DNA of 64,000 nucleotides. It comes from Pyrenopolyporus hunteri (Eukaryota > Ascomycota > Sordariomycetes > Xylariales > Hypoxylaceae). Numbering within the stretch: position 1 is the first letter of the stretch; each line of letters opens with the position of its first letter. The stretch covers positions 2,294,001 through 2,358,000 of the forward strand of contig CADCXC010000037.1 of assembly GCA_902806595.1 (NCBI GenBank), in the 5' to 3' direction. A program made the position numbers and the translations under genes. Below are positions 12,344 through 25,282 of this stretch, in pieces. The notes under the pieces are model-generated. The model worked only from the letters and a program-made list of their open reading frames with translations. It had not been told where the DNA came from and searched no databases.

Positions 12344-13106
12344 ATGTCGGCGCCAAACGCCCTCTCGAGCCAGCGCCAGCGCGAACGGCCCCAAGGTACC
12401 CAGACCCAGGTCCAGACGGAAGCGCCCTCGGGCTCCAGGACCCAGACGGGGACTGAAGCGCCGGCGCCCCCTGCGATCCTGCGCCTGCGCGGTGCGCACC
12501 CCGCCTCCGACCACCGCGTCCAGTGGGCTGAGTCCGTCGTGGACAACGAGGGGCTCGGGCGGAAACGATCCAAAGGTATTCTACCATCCATCTATTTACC
12601 TACCTACCAATACATTATCCCTATTTTGTATCACCGCCTAAAATCCCCACTCCTATTCGTCCATTCTTAAAAAAAAAAACAACATAGTTTGAAAATCGCG
12701 AAGTCGCTAATCGAGGCGTGGTAACTATTTAGTATGCTGCATATACCACCCGCCGAGCCAAGTCGGAGAATCCTCCGACGAGTCCTCGTCAGACGACGAT
12801 TCGTCGTCGTCGTCTGACTCGGACTCAGACCGCGGCATATCAGATGATCCGCGGGAGAGAGCGGCCGCGGCGCGACGGCGCCAGCAGCATCAGCACAACC
12901 ACAACCACGACCATAATCACGACCACGAAGGAGGCGGAGGAGGTGAGGGACGAGGCGCGCGCGGAACCCAGCGCAGACGCAGACCTAGCCCCAACGCGTA
13001 CGAGCGCCAGCCGAAACCGAAGCCTAGACCGAACCCCGGAGGAGGAGGCGGCGACGGCCGTAATTTGGGGAGCCGTGGACCCCCTAGTGCGGGGAACGGG
13101 GCTTGA
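12344..13106 (+). CDS. YPI1: Type 1 phosphatase regulator YPI1 (inhibitor-3 family)
   Basis: Exons 12344..12575 and 12733..13106, 201 residues; the 157-nt GT-AG intron splits the Val codon in SK-V-CCIYH. Ypi1/inhibitor-3 binds protein phosphatase 1 in the nucleus. Evidence: RVxF-type docking site RVQW (58-61) inside the family signature RVQWAESVVDNEGLGRK, then VCCIYHPP, then an acidic Ser/Asp run (about 91-110). Unusual: an alternating His tract, HQHNHNHDHNHDH, at 130-142, followed by Gly- and Pro/Arg-rich tails. It is convergent with the DENN gene. Confidence 0.93.
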
Positions 13107-13142
13107 TGGGAAGCTGCTGATCCCGGATCTACGGCCACCTGC

Positions 13143-13183
13143 CTACCTAGGTACCTACGTACCCTAGGTAGGTAGTTAGGTAC
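13143..13183. repeat. TACCTAGGTA palindrome cluster
   Basis: Runs CTACCTAGGTACCTACGTAC and CCTAGGTAGGTAGTTAGGTA just downstream of YPI1. Confidence 0.8.
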
Positions 13184-13308
13184 TTGCCTGGCCTATCTGT
13201 CTATCGTGGTGGATGGAGGAGGGAAGGACTTAATGGTTAATGACTGCTCGTCCATCGGACTCGACGCCTATGTGTTTTCTAGCGTCGTCGACTCTGGGGT
13301 CTAATTAC

Positions 13309-13328
13309 CAAGGCAAGGCAAGGCAAGG
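13309..13328. repeat. (CAAGG)4 pentanucleotide tandem
   Basis: Four perfect CAAGG copies in the YPI1 3' flank. Confidence 0.85.
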
Positions 13329-14538
13329 AATGTATTAGGGACGGGATATTCGCGGGGATACCCTTTTCACATTTCCGCTAATGGACACCTCTTTTCCTTC
13401 GTTTTGCCCCGTTGGGAGCGCATTTTCGATGGGGAGCATACCCGAGTTCTCGGATTTCGTAGTTCTCTTTCAGGGGGGAGGGGTAATGGGTCAATCAAGA
13501 AGGCAACCAGTCAGTCACTCAATCAGGTAGTCAGCAAGACGATCAGATAATTAATGAGCTTGGACTGTAATGCGAAGGATTGAGAGCATAACAGGTTCGA
13601 TTGCAGCTATCACTTGTCACTAAGGAGAATCGGAGCAACATGTATACCCAGATCACAGGAGGAAAAGGGGTAAAGTCAAGTCTTGGCATCGCAACGCCGG
13701 ACGAAAGAGAGATCAGACAAACACCACCACGGCAGATAGTCGAATTAAAGAGAAGTAAACGAACAAAAAGGTGCTTCAGCAATCGTAGCAAAATGTGCAA
13801 TGTGTAACATGAATATTAAACGCTTTTCCTCGCCCCCTGCACGGCTCCTTTCACATTAGCATCAAGTCACGCACGACACATCCATTACCCACTCCTCTTA
13901 TTCACCCCTTTCATTTGCTCTCCTCTCAACAGGCCGTTTTGTCTGCATGTCTGTCTGTCTGTTCTCTCTGTAAATTGAGCACGATCTGCCTATCTCTGCA
14001 AATAAGTCCAACGACATTATTCAAGCTAGTCTTTCCATAGGTTTTTGTTTTCTCGGCTGTCCTCGCCTCCTCACTCACTGTCTGTCTCAACTCAGTCGCC
14101 GACTCCCCTCACCAACTCCCTTCGCCAACTTTCTCGGTCGCCGACTCACACCTGCTTTAACTATCACTTCACCTCACCTCGTGTCGCCGAGCCTCATCTC
14201 CTTTTTCTTCTTTCTAATGAACAACCTTAATTTAGATAGACATTATTCCACCCTCCCTCCTTTCTCACTTATTTGCTTAAATGCTGCGATGCTGCCTTTT
14301 GATGCGGGTTTCGGAAAAGAACAATAAAAACATAAACGACAACCTTGGGGGATGCTCTTTACGATGAAGACGACCCCGGGGACCCTATGTTGACCCCTGT
14401 GTCCCCTTGCAGAGCTATAGTACATAATATGGCAGGGTCTCAGGGCCCCTTTGACCTTGGTTAAAATTACATTCTAGCAAGTTGGATTCAACTTGGTTAT
14501 GATGAGTAATCGGCGCAGCCGACTTGAGTTGAGCGTGC

Positions 14539-17500
14539 CTAGGGAGAGCCGGGAGAGCCGGGATTAGGAATCAGCATGCTAGGAACTTGCTTCCTTATAA
14601 CACCCCTCCTGCGCTGCTCGGGTTGTGGGACGCCCTGAATAGCGCGAGGTTCCTTCATCAGCGAAGGATCTAAACGCGCCGGCGTCCTCGTCGTGACTGA
14701 ACGGTAATCGCCTTGGAACTTCGAGTTGGGCACGGGAACGCAAGCGGTTCTCCATATGTGGTCGGACGTGTCAGTAAGGAACGACGGCCCCTTCGAGTAC
14801 CTCGACGGAATCTGGAGGCCGGGTAAAGAAGCGGAAACACCATGAGAGGCCCTAATCGTCGAGAGACGGGATAATCCCGAAGATAGGCTAGCTTTGCCTC
14901 GAGCTTTCTTGGCGAGAATTATCTCGTCGAAAAGCCGAATCTCGGGGTTTGAGGCCGGCTTGGTTTCGCGTTCGTGGATGAATTCGTTAAATGCTGCTTA
15001 CATTTAGCGAAAGTACTAAAGGAGAAGAGTGGGAAAGGGCAATTTACCTTGCGTTTCCTTCATCATCGTGACGTATTCCTGCTGGTCGTAGGGCAAGCTC
15101 TTGATAAATCCATTCATGTCAAACCCGTAAATCTGGCCATTATTCTTTTGCTCCTTTGTTGGCCGACCTAAATACTTGCGGTATGTATAAAGGATACTCG
15201 CCAGGCAACGCACAAAAGCAGCCCGGATCTTGTCAGGGCTAAAGGCGATCGGACATACGAGACACACGCAGCCAAGACAACGCCCATGTGAGACGGCCCC
15301 GCAGCCGGAGCACTTGTACCATCCGTCACCTTCAGAGCGCTCGTCGCAGATCGAGCAGGTCGAGGTCGCGTCGCTAGGACAGAAGTTAAAACAGTGCCCT
15401 TCAACCCACACCGTAGAGTCGGTGTTATGGACGGGCTGAATGAGCATGTTAGGCATCACCGTCGACGCAGCGAGGGTAGACTGGGCATAGGTCGATGGAG
15501 CATAGCCGCCATACGAGGACTGCGAGTCAACCGATATGGCCGAGATCGATAGATTCGACTGATGACCGTTTAAGAACGGTGGATGAGGGCGGTGAGATGG
15601 GGCATGACCGAACGACGAGCTACGTCGTCCCTTGTCATCGAAATGGCCCGATCTCTTTTCCCTCAGCGTGGAAGACAATGCAAACCCAGAGTCGCTTCTA
15701 GAGATCGGCGTCGCCGGCATAGGTGGGAAGTTTATAGAAACAGGCGACACAGATGACGGGGGGCTGGTCTTGTTTGACTTGCTGGTGGTAGGTCTTTCAG
15801 AACCCCCAGGCTTTGCGTGTAAGAACGCGTTGAATATAGGTGGCCGCACCGTATCCGGGGGGTCGGGTTCCCCGAAGGACGACGAGTTTTGTGCAACCCA
15901 CTTATATAAGGTAGCCGGCGTAGCTTTCTCATTAAAGAGCGCATTATTCTCGCCGGAAAATGTGTCGTATGGGAATGATTCGATTGCGTACGGAGGAGGC
16001 CCCGTCGTGACGCCGTAGCGCAGACTATGCGGCGCCGCAAATTGCAAGAGCGAAAGAAGCTTTCGACGGTGTTGCTTCGGAAGGCGAATCGGCAGCGACG
16101 TCGCATCGATCGTGTCCTTGTCAAGATCAACTAGGACGTAGTCGTCATCCGGAAGCGTCACATTGTCGTACCTTCGTTCGATACCAACGATGTAAGGGCA
16201 AGGGGCGTCGAGAGCGGAAATTAGCCGCGCTGGTAAGATAGGTATGAAGATACTGGCCCAAGTCAAGGGGTACAATAGGCTAGCGAGAGCGTGGCAAGCT
16301 AGGTGCAGCATAGCCGTATGCGAAGAGAGGAAGATGATTCGGGATTCGGACATCGCATACTCGAAGAGCGCAACGACGTTCTCGAGGGAGAGACATCTAA
16401 ATAACGCGTAGAGGTCTGTATTACGCGAGCCCGGGAGCTCATTGATGGCCTCCTTGCGGGCGTATAAACGCAGCTCGCGCACCCCAATCTCGACCTGGGT
16501 TTTAGAACTGAGAGGGCTGAAGGCTTCGGTGCAAAGATTGACCACATATCGTTCTAGCGGTTGCCATCGGCCAACCCTCGGGGAGCTTGGCGGTATGCGC
16601 AGGACGCCACCGTCGGTCATTGGGACAATGACAGCTCGGAGCCAATCCTTCCAGAAGCCAACCCTAGTGACGTCTCTGCCAAGGATGCCGTACGCTCGAG
16701 GCGTCCAGAGGCCGCTCTCGCCTGCGGTCAAGCCGTCTATCTTCGACGCGGCACCGTGCCTCAACGGTCGCAGCATCTCCGTCATCAAACTAATCTTCTC
16801 CTCTACCGCACTGATCTGGTCGTCAAGCGCCTCTCGGGCCTGGGACCCAGACGGTACCGTAGGAAGCTTAGCTAGCAATTGCGATAGGTGCGCGCGTTCA
16901 GCGGCGAGGCGGGACCCGAGGCTACCCGCAAGCTCCCGCTCCTCTTCAGTCATATGCCTCTGTCTCCAACGTTCGCAACGCCTTTCGATATCTTCTGCTA
17001 TGTCAGTTGTGAGCGCCGTCCATACAATGACGGTCACGCCATAGATCTTGGAGTTGTCGTCCGATGTCATTGTAAAGCCATGCCACGTCGACCTCGGCCT
17101 CTCGTCCGACGATACAATCTGGATGTCGTTGGGGAAGGCAAACATAGGCACGTAGTCTGGAAATCTACCTCTCCTACTCAAACCTTCCATGTCGTCGCGA
17201 GGGGGGTACCGGTCTAGAAGCTCGGGCTCGAAGCGTCGTTTCAGGGGGTGCATGTCCGGGTCGAGGTTAAGAGGTTCGGGCGGAGGAATGACCGAGTTAT
17301 AGCTGCTGAGCCTCCTGGTAGTCCGGATCGAAGCTAATTTGCAGAAGTCAGTACAGAACGCAGAGTTTTTGTTGCAATCATGATCGAAAAGTTCTGCAGG
17401 TAGTCCTTCTGCCAGTTCCTCTGAGAAAGTACCTCGGCCTGGGTCGCGAAAGGGGGCCATACCAGGTCTAGGGGTAGTTGGTTGCTTTCGCACGCTGTTC

Positions 17501-18081
17501 ATGTCCTTGAAGCTTATCTTCCGTCTAATGCTGCCGCGGATACTTCCCCTTATACTTTTCATAGAGCTCATCCTTCCGCCCGATGACTCTTCCGCCTTGA
17601 TCCTCTCCGCGCGGGGGGTCACCATCGGCGGTCGCGATTGGGTCTTAGCACCGGCCGAGAAGCTTAGATCCTCCAGGAAGTTTTCTCTCTCGGCCGCGAA
17701 CTTAACGAGAGCTTTATCGAAATCGAAATCGGCGAGTAAGCCTTCTGGGCCGGAGGTCCCAGGAGCTGGATTGGCTCTAATCGTAGCACTGCTTCTATTA
17801 CTCCTTGTATTCCCGTCTACCTCCTCGAGGGTGTGGATGGAATTGCTAAAGGACGCCTTGGAAAGCCTGCTGTTCGAGTTTTGGCGGGAGTGCCGAGCAG
17901 AAGTCTTATTGGCTGGAGGAGAAGCCGGTGGCTCGGGATTGTCGTCGTCGGGTTCGCCATCTTCGGTAATGGTAGCTTCTACCTGAGTAGAAGAAGTGGG
18001 AGGGGGGAGGTCATGGTATGATATGGATGCGATGCCCGCAATCCAGAAATAGTCGGCGAGCGGCGCTGAGGGGTTCTCCAT
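14539..18081 (-). CDS. DENN-domain protein with a C1-type zinc finger
   Basis: Exons 18081..15048 and 14996..14539 (1163 residues). The 51-nt intron ends in a tandem AAG-CAG acceptor that keeps frame at either site. DENN proteins are Rab GTPase exchange factors of membrane traffic. The N terminus has the conserved PLADYFWIAGI. A Ser-rich basic region follows, then an upstream DENN part (PDYVPMFAFPNDIQI, about 305-347) and a core DENN (SESRIIFLSSHTAMLHLACH to PCPYIVGI, about 562-634). Downstream DENN is about 640-720. A Cys/His cluster of C1 type (HCFNFC...CSICDER...CSGCGAVSH...CLVC, about 896-945) precedes a helix-rich tail that continues in exon 2. This domain order is known in filamentous fungi. 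Confidence 0.9.
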
Positions 18082-21000
18082 GGCACTACAAGCCTATGGT
18101 AGTCTTCCCCTTTTCTCAATATAAACTCGAACTCTGTTCGGCGGAGAAAAACGACGATTAGGTTGGAGAGGTGAACTTTTTTTTTTATTTTGAAAAAGTT
18201 TGTCAGGTGGCTTTGCCAGGGGTTCGCCGAATATTAACTGACAACTCCAACCGTGTAAGTTTGTGTTCGTTTTCGTCTCAGTTCCGACTTGTTGGTACCC
18301 ACGACTCGGGTGTCAGGGGCTTACGCATATATCCCGTGGTATAGGCGAGGAAGCGAGGAGTTGCGGTTGAAGGAGTGCCTAGGTTGGATATAGCCACCTC
18401 CTAAGTAGGGCGGCGGAGCTTAGCAATGAGGTTTGCTTTGGGGAGGAACGTGCTCGAGGAGACGCGATATCGATATATCGTCTCTACCGAAGCAAACTAG
18501 CTTAATAGACGTGAGGCAAACCGGCCATTGAAATGGGATGGAGTCGACAGATCAGAGATCAAATTCTAAGTTTCACTTAACGACTTGTCAGCTAAATCCG
18601 TTTCCCGTAAAGATCTTGGCTGCGGCGAGACAACCCTCCTCGGTCGACGCCTTAGTGCCTGGGTTGTAATTTTTTTTTTTTTTTTTCAGTGGTTGTCTTA
18701 TTTTCGGGCAGAAGCAGCCGATAGTGCTGTTTATCTGCCCTCTTTTTTTTTCCCTTGATCTTTTTTGGCGCCGGGTAGACACGCACGATTTATTGGCATG
18801 CAATGCTTCCAAAACAGCCCTAGACAATCATGCAGTTACTTTGATGCACCTGCATGCCCCTATGCGGCGTTATCGTTCGGGTGGGTGGACGGGACGCGGG
18901 AGGATAGTTCGAGTGCGTGTGTATGTGTATTATATGTGTGTGTGAGTGCGAGAGTTGTTGGATAGGATGGGATCGACGGAGGAGATTGTGATTTGACTGG
19001 ACGAAGGGACGGTTTTCCCAGGTCGGATGGCTCCAAAAGGATGTGTTCAAGAAACGAGTGTTTTTGGAAATGCAAAAGATCGAATCCCCAGGTTTCGTGG
19101 AGCACCCAATGGACGGACTAAGTGAAGGGACTGGTCGTGAAAGGAGGAAAGTAAAGAAAAGTACCCTTACATACCTCCTAGGTTGAGGAAGGGGCCTGCG
19201 TTGGCAACTGGACGCACTAAGATGCACTGGATGCGCGCGTACAGTAGACGGCTGTAGGCGGGTTGTAGAACTGTATGTAGGTAGTTGTACTGGTAGACTG
19301 GTGGATGAACGAGAAGATGCAGTTGGGCAAGTCGGGGCTACGTACCCGCAGGACCCCACCACTCTTACCAATCCAGGCATAGCTGTGCATGCGCTAGTAG
19401 TGGGATTTTTACGTATCACGTATCGCACAACATAGCTCCAGTGCGCCCAGACCCTGTACCCCTGTCTCCGCCCCCCTCTACAAGGGGTGATTGAACAAGC
19501 ACCGAACCAAATGGGAGCCCCACATTAACCCCTGGGCCAGTACGCTGAGGTAGGTACCTGAATAGGGTGTGGCAGTTTGGAAAGCCACTTCTTAAAAGGT
19601 CGTCCGGGTCGCCGGCGAGGTATACTTATTGCGGGCAACTGCTCCTTATAGCACGACCAATTGCTACTAAATACATTCATGTACCTCCCTGCGTAGCAGC
19701 TACTCATCTTGCATACATAGGTCCTTCCACTATGCCAGCTCTTTTCTGTTTCTACTTCTAGCAATTGGACAAAGCTTGAGTCCAAAACTCTTCCTCTTAA
19801 ACATCTTTTTTTTTTCTTGTTCAGAGCAGAGCATCGGGGTCAAGACCTCGAAAAGAAAATAATTAACCCTTGATCGAACAATTCACCAATTGCCAGGCAA
19901 CATGCCTGCTGGCTGGCTCATGCAGTGGAACACTATCTTGAACAACACATCTTCAACAGCTGTGCCTCGGACATCCAACCCTTCTTCATCAGGTCTCCTA
20001 TCCACGTAATATCAAACTATTTCCTATCTAACGAATACCATTCTCTAGTGCGCGTCTTGAAACCACGAGATGATGAGCATGCGACTATTCTTAGCGAAAC
20101 CATTAGTTGCTTCCTGATGCTACGCCATCCAAATACGCACCGCCTAGCCGTGCCATATATTGACCTAACCTACCATTAGACGGCCAGGTACCGAATACCT
20201 GAAGATTATTAGCATATTGCCTAGAGACGCGACCAATTATTTAGCCAGTGGTCCGGTGTTGAAGAGACACATACCCACCGCAGCTAACTGGACCGGGTGA
20301 TTTGTTTTTATTTTGGTACCTTGCAGATAATAAGCTACAGCATTTGGTCCATTATTTGGTTCATGGCTTTCTATCCCCCCTTTTTCTGTGTTCCCATATT
20401 TTCCAAGTGGAGGGGGAGAAATACTGATGAAGGGCTTGTCGGAGGAATTGGAGGAATATTTGCATGTCAGGTACACACCTACGGTTCCTGCATAGCCCGC
20501 CAACGAGTGGCAACATATTACATCCTTTTCATTCCATTTTTGACAAATCGAGAAGGCTTCCCGTTCGGTCACAGTTTGGGGGATACGTCTCCTCGTATTG
20601 GGAGTCGGTAAAAACTTCACATCTACCATTGTGAGGTCACGGAAAGGCCGCTATCTACATAGAGTATGGCCTGGTATTTTACGGGGTTTACGGGGGTTTT
20701 TCAGACGCTGACACGCTCCACAGAACCCTGACTGGGAGAGCATGTGTCTGTGAGCTAACTACCAGAGTACGCCGTCCGATGGGCGGGCTTACCTGTTTAC
20801 CAGGTACAATAATTACAATACCTACAGACGTCCACAGGTGTCTAGGCCAGCGGCGGCTAGGGGTTCTGCTGCGGTACATGCCGGCCAGAGCTTCACGTCC
20901 CCCGGGTTATATCAGAAAGCTCACGGTCTCCGCCGGGATTTACGCACAGTCACAATTGTCCGTGATCCTTATTCCATTATCTGACCCCCAACGGCTACGT

Positions 21001-21154
21001 TATCTACGCAGCTGCGATATATTATCTGCGATGCACCTCGCCCGATCTTGTCATTCAATCCAACCCAATAAATAAGTACCTAAGATACACATCTCATATC
21101 CGGTCATATCGGGTAGGGAGCCAGCGTGTCAAATCAATAATAGTAAGGCGGCGG

Positions 21155-21177
21155 CAGCAGCAGCAGCAGCAGCAGCA
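21155..21177. repeat. (CAG)7 trinucleotide microsatellite
   Basis: Tandem CAG units preceded by GGCGGCGG, in the gene-free interval. Confidence 0.9.
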
Positions 21178-22137
21178 TCGACCGATCACATCCATGATTT
21201 ATTGGCGTTACAATCAAGCACGCTACCACTATTACGGGAGATGTTACGAAAGATTATACGCAGACGTATGCCAAAAGAAAAAAAAAAGTAATAGTCAACA
21301 ACGAGCCATCATCCTATCAACCAAAACCAATAAATCATAGCGACGCCGCTGCAGATATCCAGACGGAAACCAGCCAGTATGTTTCAGACATGTGGGGTTT
21401 TGTCATGGGCCCCGGCGTCCAGGTAGACAGCCAAAGAAGACGGGAAACCGTATCGATCCCAGCTTTTACTTTTTTCAGAAGTTGAGGATGCAGTCGACCT
21501 GGAGGGCCGTGCCCATCATCATACAATCTCGCAAACGACGGTGAAGTGACCGCTCTTCGCCAATTCCTAACCTACGCTGATCCCAGATATCTCGCTTGCG
21601 AAGTCTTTTACAAATATACTATGTAGCATGTTGCGGTGATGGAGGGCATATGTCCTGCTCTCGAGCCGAAACCTTTGCCATGGTTACGAATATCCAAGTG
21701 AGTTTCAAATATATTCAGAAATACGAGATCCCCGAAGGAAAGGTAAGTAAGCGCACATCTGAGTTAGGTAGTCTCGTCCTGATTCCTGTTAGGGGATTCC
21801 GATCTCAGCTACCTATCGGTTTTCACAGGAATTTAATTCGTGATTGACAAGCGCGTGGAATCCTTGCAACTGTTCGTGGAAACGCAATCCTAGATCCACG
21901 CATCCATGCTCACGTCCTAGCATCAGGTACAGCATTGCCGTGCCGCAAAAGTGACGTAGCGGGAACAAACGCCCGTCAGCGCCAGAACAGATTCATCGTA
22001 GCCAGCCAACGTGCTCACTTACCACATAGTGAAATCTTGACAACGACGGGTTACATTGAACGTCGTCGCGCCGCGGCAATTTCGCCATTACGAGAACCCG
22101 TCAGCGACAATACGGGCCGTCAAACAGGTTATTACAT

Positions 22138-22178
22138 TAGGTACCGACTACAGTACCTACCTATCTACCTATCTACCG
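22138..22178. repeat. TAGGTACC / TACCTATC repeat cluster
   Basis: Degenerate members of the motif family: TAGGTACCG, then GTACCTACCTATCTACCTAT. Confidence 0.7.
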
Positions 22179-22989
22179 CCTTATGTATCACTCGAGATAC
22201 CTAACGTAGAAGGTCATGCCCGTATTTGAAGATGATCATCGCCGAGCCAGCTTTCGAGCGCTAGCTTGCGAGTCATGATTTCCAGAATGGGTCGAACATC
22301 CAACCTACTCACCTTACTAGCTATATACCTAATCAGTTAAATGATCGTCAGCCAAGCTTGTCAAGTCATCAAGATCATCTATGTACTATTTCGGCCAATC
22401 CAGAGGTTCGGTTATCTGGGCCATTCTGAAGTCTCACGATGGGAATATGCTGGGGTAGGGTATAGAAGGATCCTATAATGCTGGTGGGTGTCCGATGAAA
22501 CCTTCCGGGCCAGAAACAACCCTCAGTAGCCGCACGCATATTAATAGCAACGAAGCTCACGTAAAAGGTAGCATTCAAAGGAGTTTTCAGCAAATTTCCG
22601 GGAATTCCCATAGCCGGCAAGAGTTTTCTCGATCAAGGATTAACTAAAATATCAGACATTTGTTTCTCTCGCTGTCTGTCTCTGTTCAGGTCCCGTGCCT
22701 GGAGGATGAAGCGGCTCATCCACCGCGCTTTGGCCTACTAATACCACCTATGTAAATCATTCCAAGACCGCTCTCCTCTCTCGAGTCCGATATGGAGATT
22801 TTCGAACGATTGCGATTGCGCTATTATTGGAACCGGTTTAGTGCAACCAGAAATCAGAAGATCGGTGGCTGTCCTTTTTTTTTTCCTTCACCGCTCAGGA
22901 ATTTAAGACGCAAGACCGCCTTATGCTCGACTCCTCCTCAGTCGACTCCTCACTAGAAAGAGGGGAGCCGAGAAAAAAAAAAATAGGAC

Positions 22990-23015
22990 GTACCTACCTA
23001 CCTTACCTAGGTATG
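22990..23015. repeat. TACCTAGGTA palindrome cluster
   Basis: GTACCTACCTACCTTACCTA followed by GGTATG. Dispersed motif family. Confidence 0.75.
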
Positions 23016-24042
23016 CATGGCGCATCTGCAAGTACGCTGCTTTCGATTCGTGTATGCGTTCGAGTTGCGTGGGTAGCTTAGGCAGTACCTATACGTTTGC
23101 AGTTAGCCAATGGGGTAGATACCAGGGTCAGGTTCGCAAAGGTCTGGGCGAGCACGCCGCCCCCCTCGGACGCCGCCATTATGCTGGCCAGTTAATCCAT
23201 GGGTAGATCTAGGGACGTGAACCTGCGGCCGTTGAGTGGCGTACGTATATGTATGTGGCATGTAGGCCGACGCCTACCTTATGTAGGTATATATGTGGGC
23301 GTGTATGTACACACATGGAGGTGATGTACTTCTGTAGATCGTACTACGCAGGAGAATTTGTATCTGACAACTCACTTTCTACATGTAGACATCCGCATAG
23401 GTGTAACTGTAGGGCTTGCTTGTGCCTGCGGGCGGCCGACAAGAAGGTGATGATGCACATCGAGTATCGGAACGGAGATCGTGTGCACACCGTATATTCA
23501 TTTACCTACTTCCTAGGAGGTATGTAGTCTTATATTAGTTCCCTACATGGTAATAGCTCCCGTTTAAACGAAATCAGTCGGAGATGATTTATCGTCTATC
23601 TCTCGGAAGCCTACATGCGAGATATGTAGCCTCCAAGAGACTACCTACTTGAGCGGGTATTTATTTGCGAACTACCCCCACGACATCCAACTGCCCATCC
23701 GACTTATACAGTTTTATCTGTGGGTAATCGTAGTCCGAGATGGGTATGCCAGGTAATTAGGATAGCCATAACGCGCCTATTTCATGTCTCTTCATATGTA
23801 GTGACACCTGAGACCCGAATGTACCCAGTTCAAGCAATATGCCCATCCGAAGTAGACGCCGCCTTCGGGAACATGCCCCGATACCGTAAAATGTAGACTC
23901 AAGTCTGATAAGCATAATTTTGAACCATCAAATCCGCTCATGCAGTTCTAGCGTAATTAAAGTTCGCCGAATAATTCAGCTTAGCCATACTGTGCTATAG
24001 CGCTAAATGCCAGCTCCCCGGTAGTCGTCCGATGCCCCGGAC

Positions 24043-25282
24043 TCACCGGAGCAGCCTCGTGCCCAACCTGCCCGTAGACAAGAAGCCCTTATTCCCCATC
24101 TCGCTGCGCCACCCGATGCCCAGGACGCCAAACACGGCCCTCGCGCCGTCGTCCTCCAGCGGCGCCGTGTCGCGGCCCTCCTCCTCGACCACGAAGCAGC
24201 ACTGCTCGACCTCGCCGGGGTGCAGCACGGGGCGCACGACGGTCCCGTCCCTGCCGCCGCCGCCGCCGCCGCCGACCTCCCAGTTGCAATCGCGGTACCG
24301 GAGGCCGGGCTCGAGGTCCAGGCCCACGCGGTACAGCTGCATGACGTCCTCGCTGCAGTTCTCGAGCTGGGCCTCCATAACCCATCTCCTGCCCCCCTCT
24401 ACTTTCTCTCCTCCCTTGCCCTTACCCTTCCCCTTGCCCCTCACCGGCGGCAACAGCGCGCCGACCTTGGTCCGGACGATCAGCGAGCCCTTGCATATGA
24501 ACTGGTACAGCTTGCGGAACGTGCGCGTGCGGCCCGACGTCTCCGTGGCCTCGTAGTAGCTCACCGTGACGGCCAGCACGTGGTTGCCCTCCTCCTTGAG
24601 GTGGAAGTTGACGATGCGCTGGAGCGTCTGCCCGGGGTCGAGGTCCGTGCCCCCTCTCGCGTGCCCGCTCCCGTCTTTGTTAGCAGTGCCCTCCCCGTCG
24701 ACGACCCCGTCCGGCCCCAGCAGCGGCAGCTTCAGCACCGCGCCGGACCCGGGGGTCTTCATCTCGGCCTCGATTCGCACGTCCCGGGTGAACTTGCGCT
24801 TCGGGGCGTTAGGGTTGGGGTGTAAGGGACTCGTGGGCGCGAGACCCCCCGCGGCGGCGGCGGTGGGCGGGAGCGGCTCGCCGGGCAGCGGGACGTCATG
24901 GTTGGCGCAGAGCGTGCAGCTGAATGTCTCGCCGACGTAGGCGGAGCCGAAGGAGGGCGGGAGCTGGAGGATGGGCGCGAGGAGGAAGGGCTCCGGGTTC
25001 GTGCCCGCGTCGGAGGTGTACGCGAGCGAGGCCGGGATCGGGGGAGGGTCATGTTCGACCGACGACGGGGACGATAAGGGTGGTGCGGGGAGGGGGTGTT
25101 GGACTACGAGGGAAGGTCTGGAGAGCCTGTTGGTAGGAAGCGCGGCTAGGTTAGGTCTTTGCTTATATATTGTGGGAGCGATATGGGCATGGATGGTATT
25201 TGTTAGTTACCTACCTTAGCACTTTCAGGGAGACGGAATGAGGCTCCTTGGGGTCGATCGACGGATAGCGTTGGTGACTCAT
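24043..25282 (-). CDS. Trafficking protein particle complex subunit 13 (TRAPPC13, DUF974)
   Basis: Exons 25282..25215 and 25126..24043, 383 residues; the 88-nt intron splits the Arg codon in KVLR-LSRPSL. TRAPPC13 homologues belong to TRAPP complexes that act as Rab exchange factors at the Golgi. Evidence: N terminus MSHQRYPSIDPKEPHSVSLK, the FGSAYVGETFSCTLCANHD block, LQRIVNFHLKEEGNHVLAVT, the RKLYQFICKGSLIVRTK strand pair, and the C-terminal GNKGFLSTGRLGTR motif. A Gly/Lys repeat (GKGKGKGKGG) and poly-Gly are species-specific insertions. Coding GC is very high, so spurious frames overlap it on the other strand. Confidence 0.9.

Larger units (their letters stand above)
13107..14538. other. 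Convergent intergenic interval YPI1 / DENN gene
   Basis: 1.4 kb without a supported gene. It contains a TACCTAGGTA cluster (13143-13183), (CAAGG)4 at 13309-13328, and a long pyrimidine-rich stretch with CTGT/CTGTCT repeats and recurring TCGCCGACT at about 13850-14215. The pyrimidine-rich stretch looks promoter-like although the flanking genes are convergent. Confidence 0.5.
18082..24042. other. About 6-kb interval with no convincing gene
   Basis: I found no open frame with recognisable domains, consistent splice sites or coding-type codon use on either strand. Contents: the DENN-gene promoter (with a GATATCGATATATCG element at 18466-18480), a T17 run (18670-18686), a (CAG)7 tract (21155-21177), other poly-T/poly-A runs (near 19807, 22877, 22974), and TAGGTA-type clusters (19550-19561, 22138-22178, 22990-23015). 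Short frames such as 18820-19428 and 20237-20629 look random. Non-coding RNA or a decayed element cannot be excluded. Confidence 0.5.

Noticed and set aside
18820..19428. 202-residue minus-strand frame upstream of the DENN gene
   Set aside because: Ser/Thr/Pro/His-rich with CA-repeat-derived sequence and no domain.
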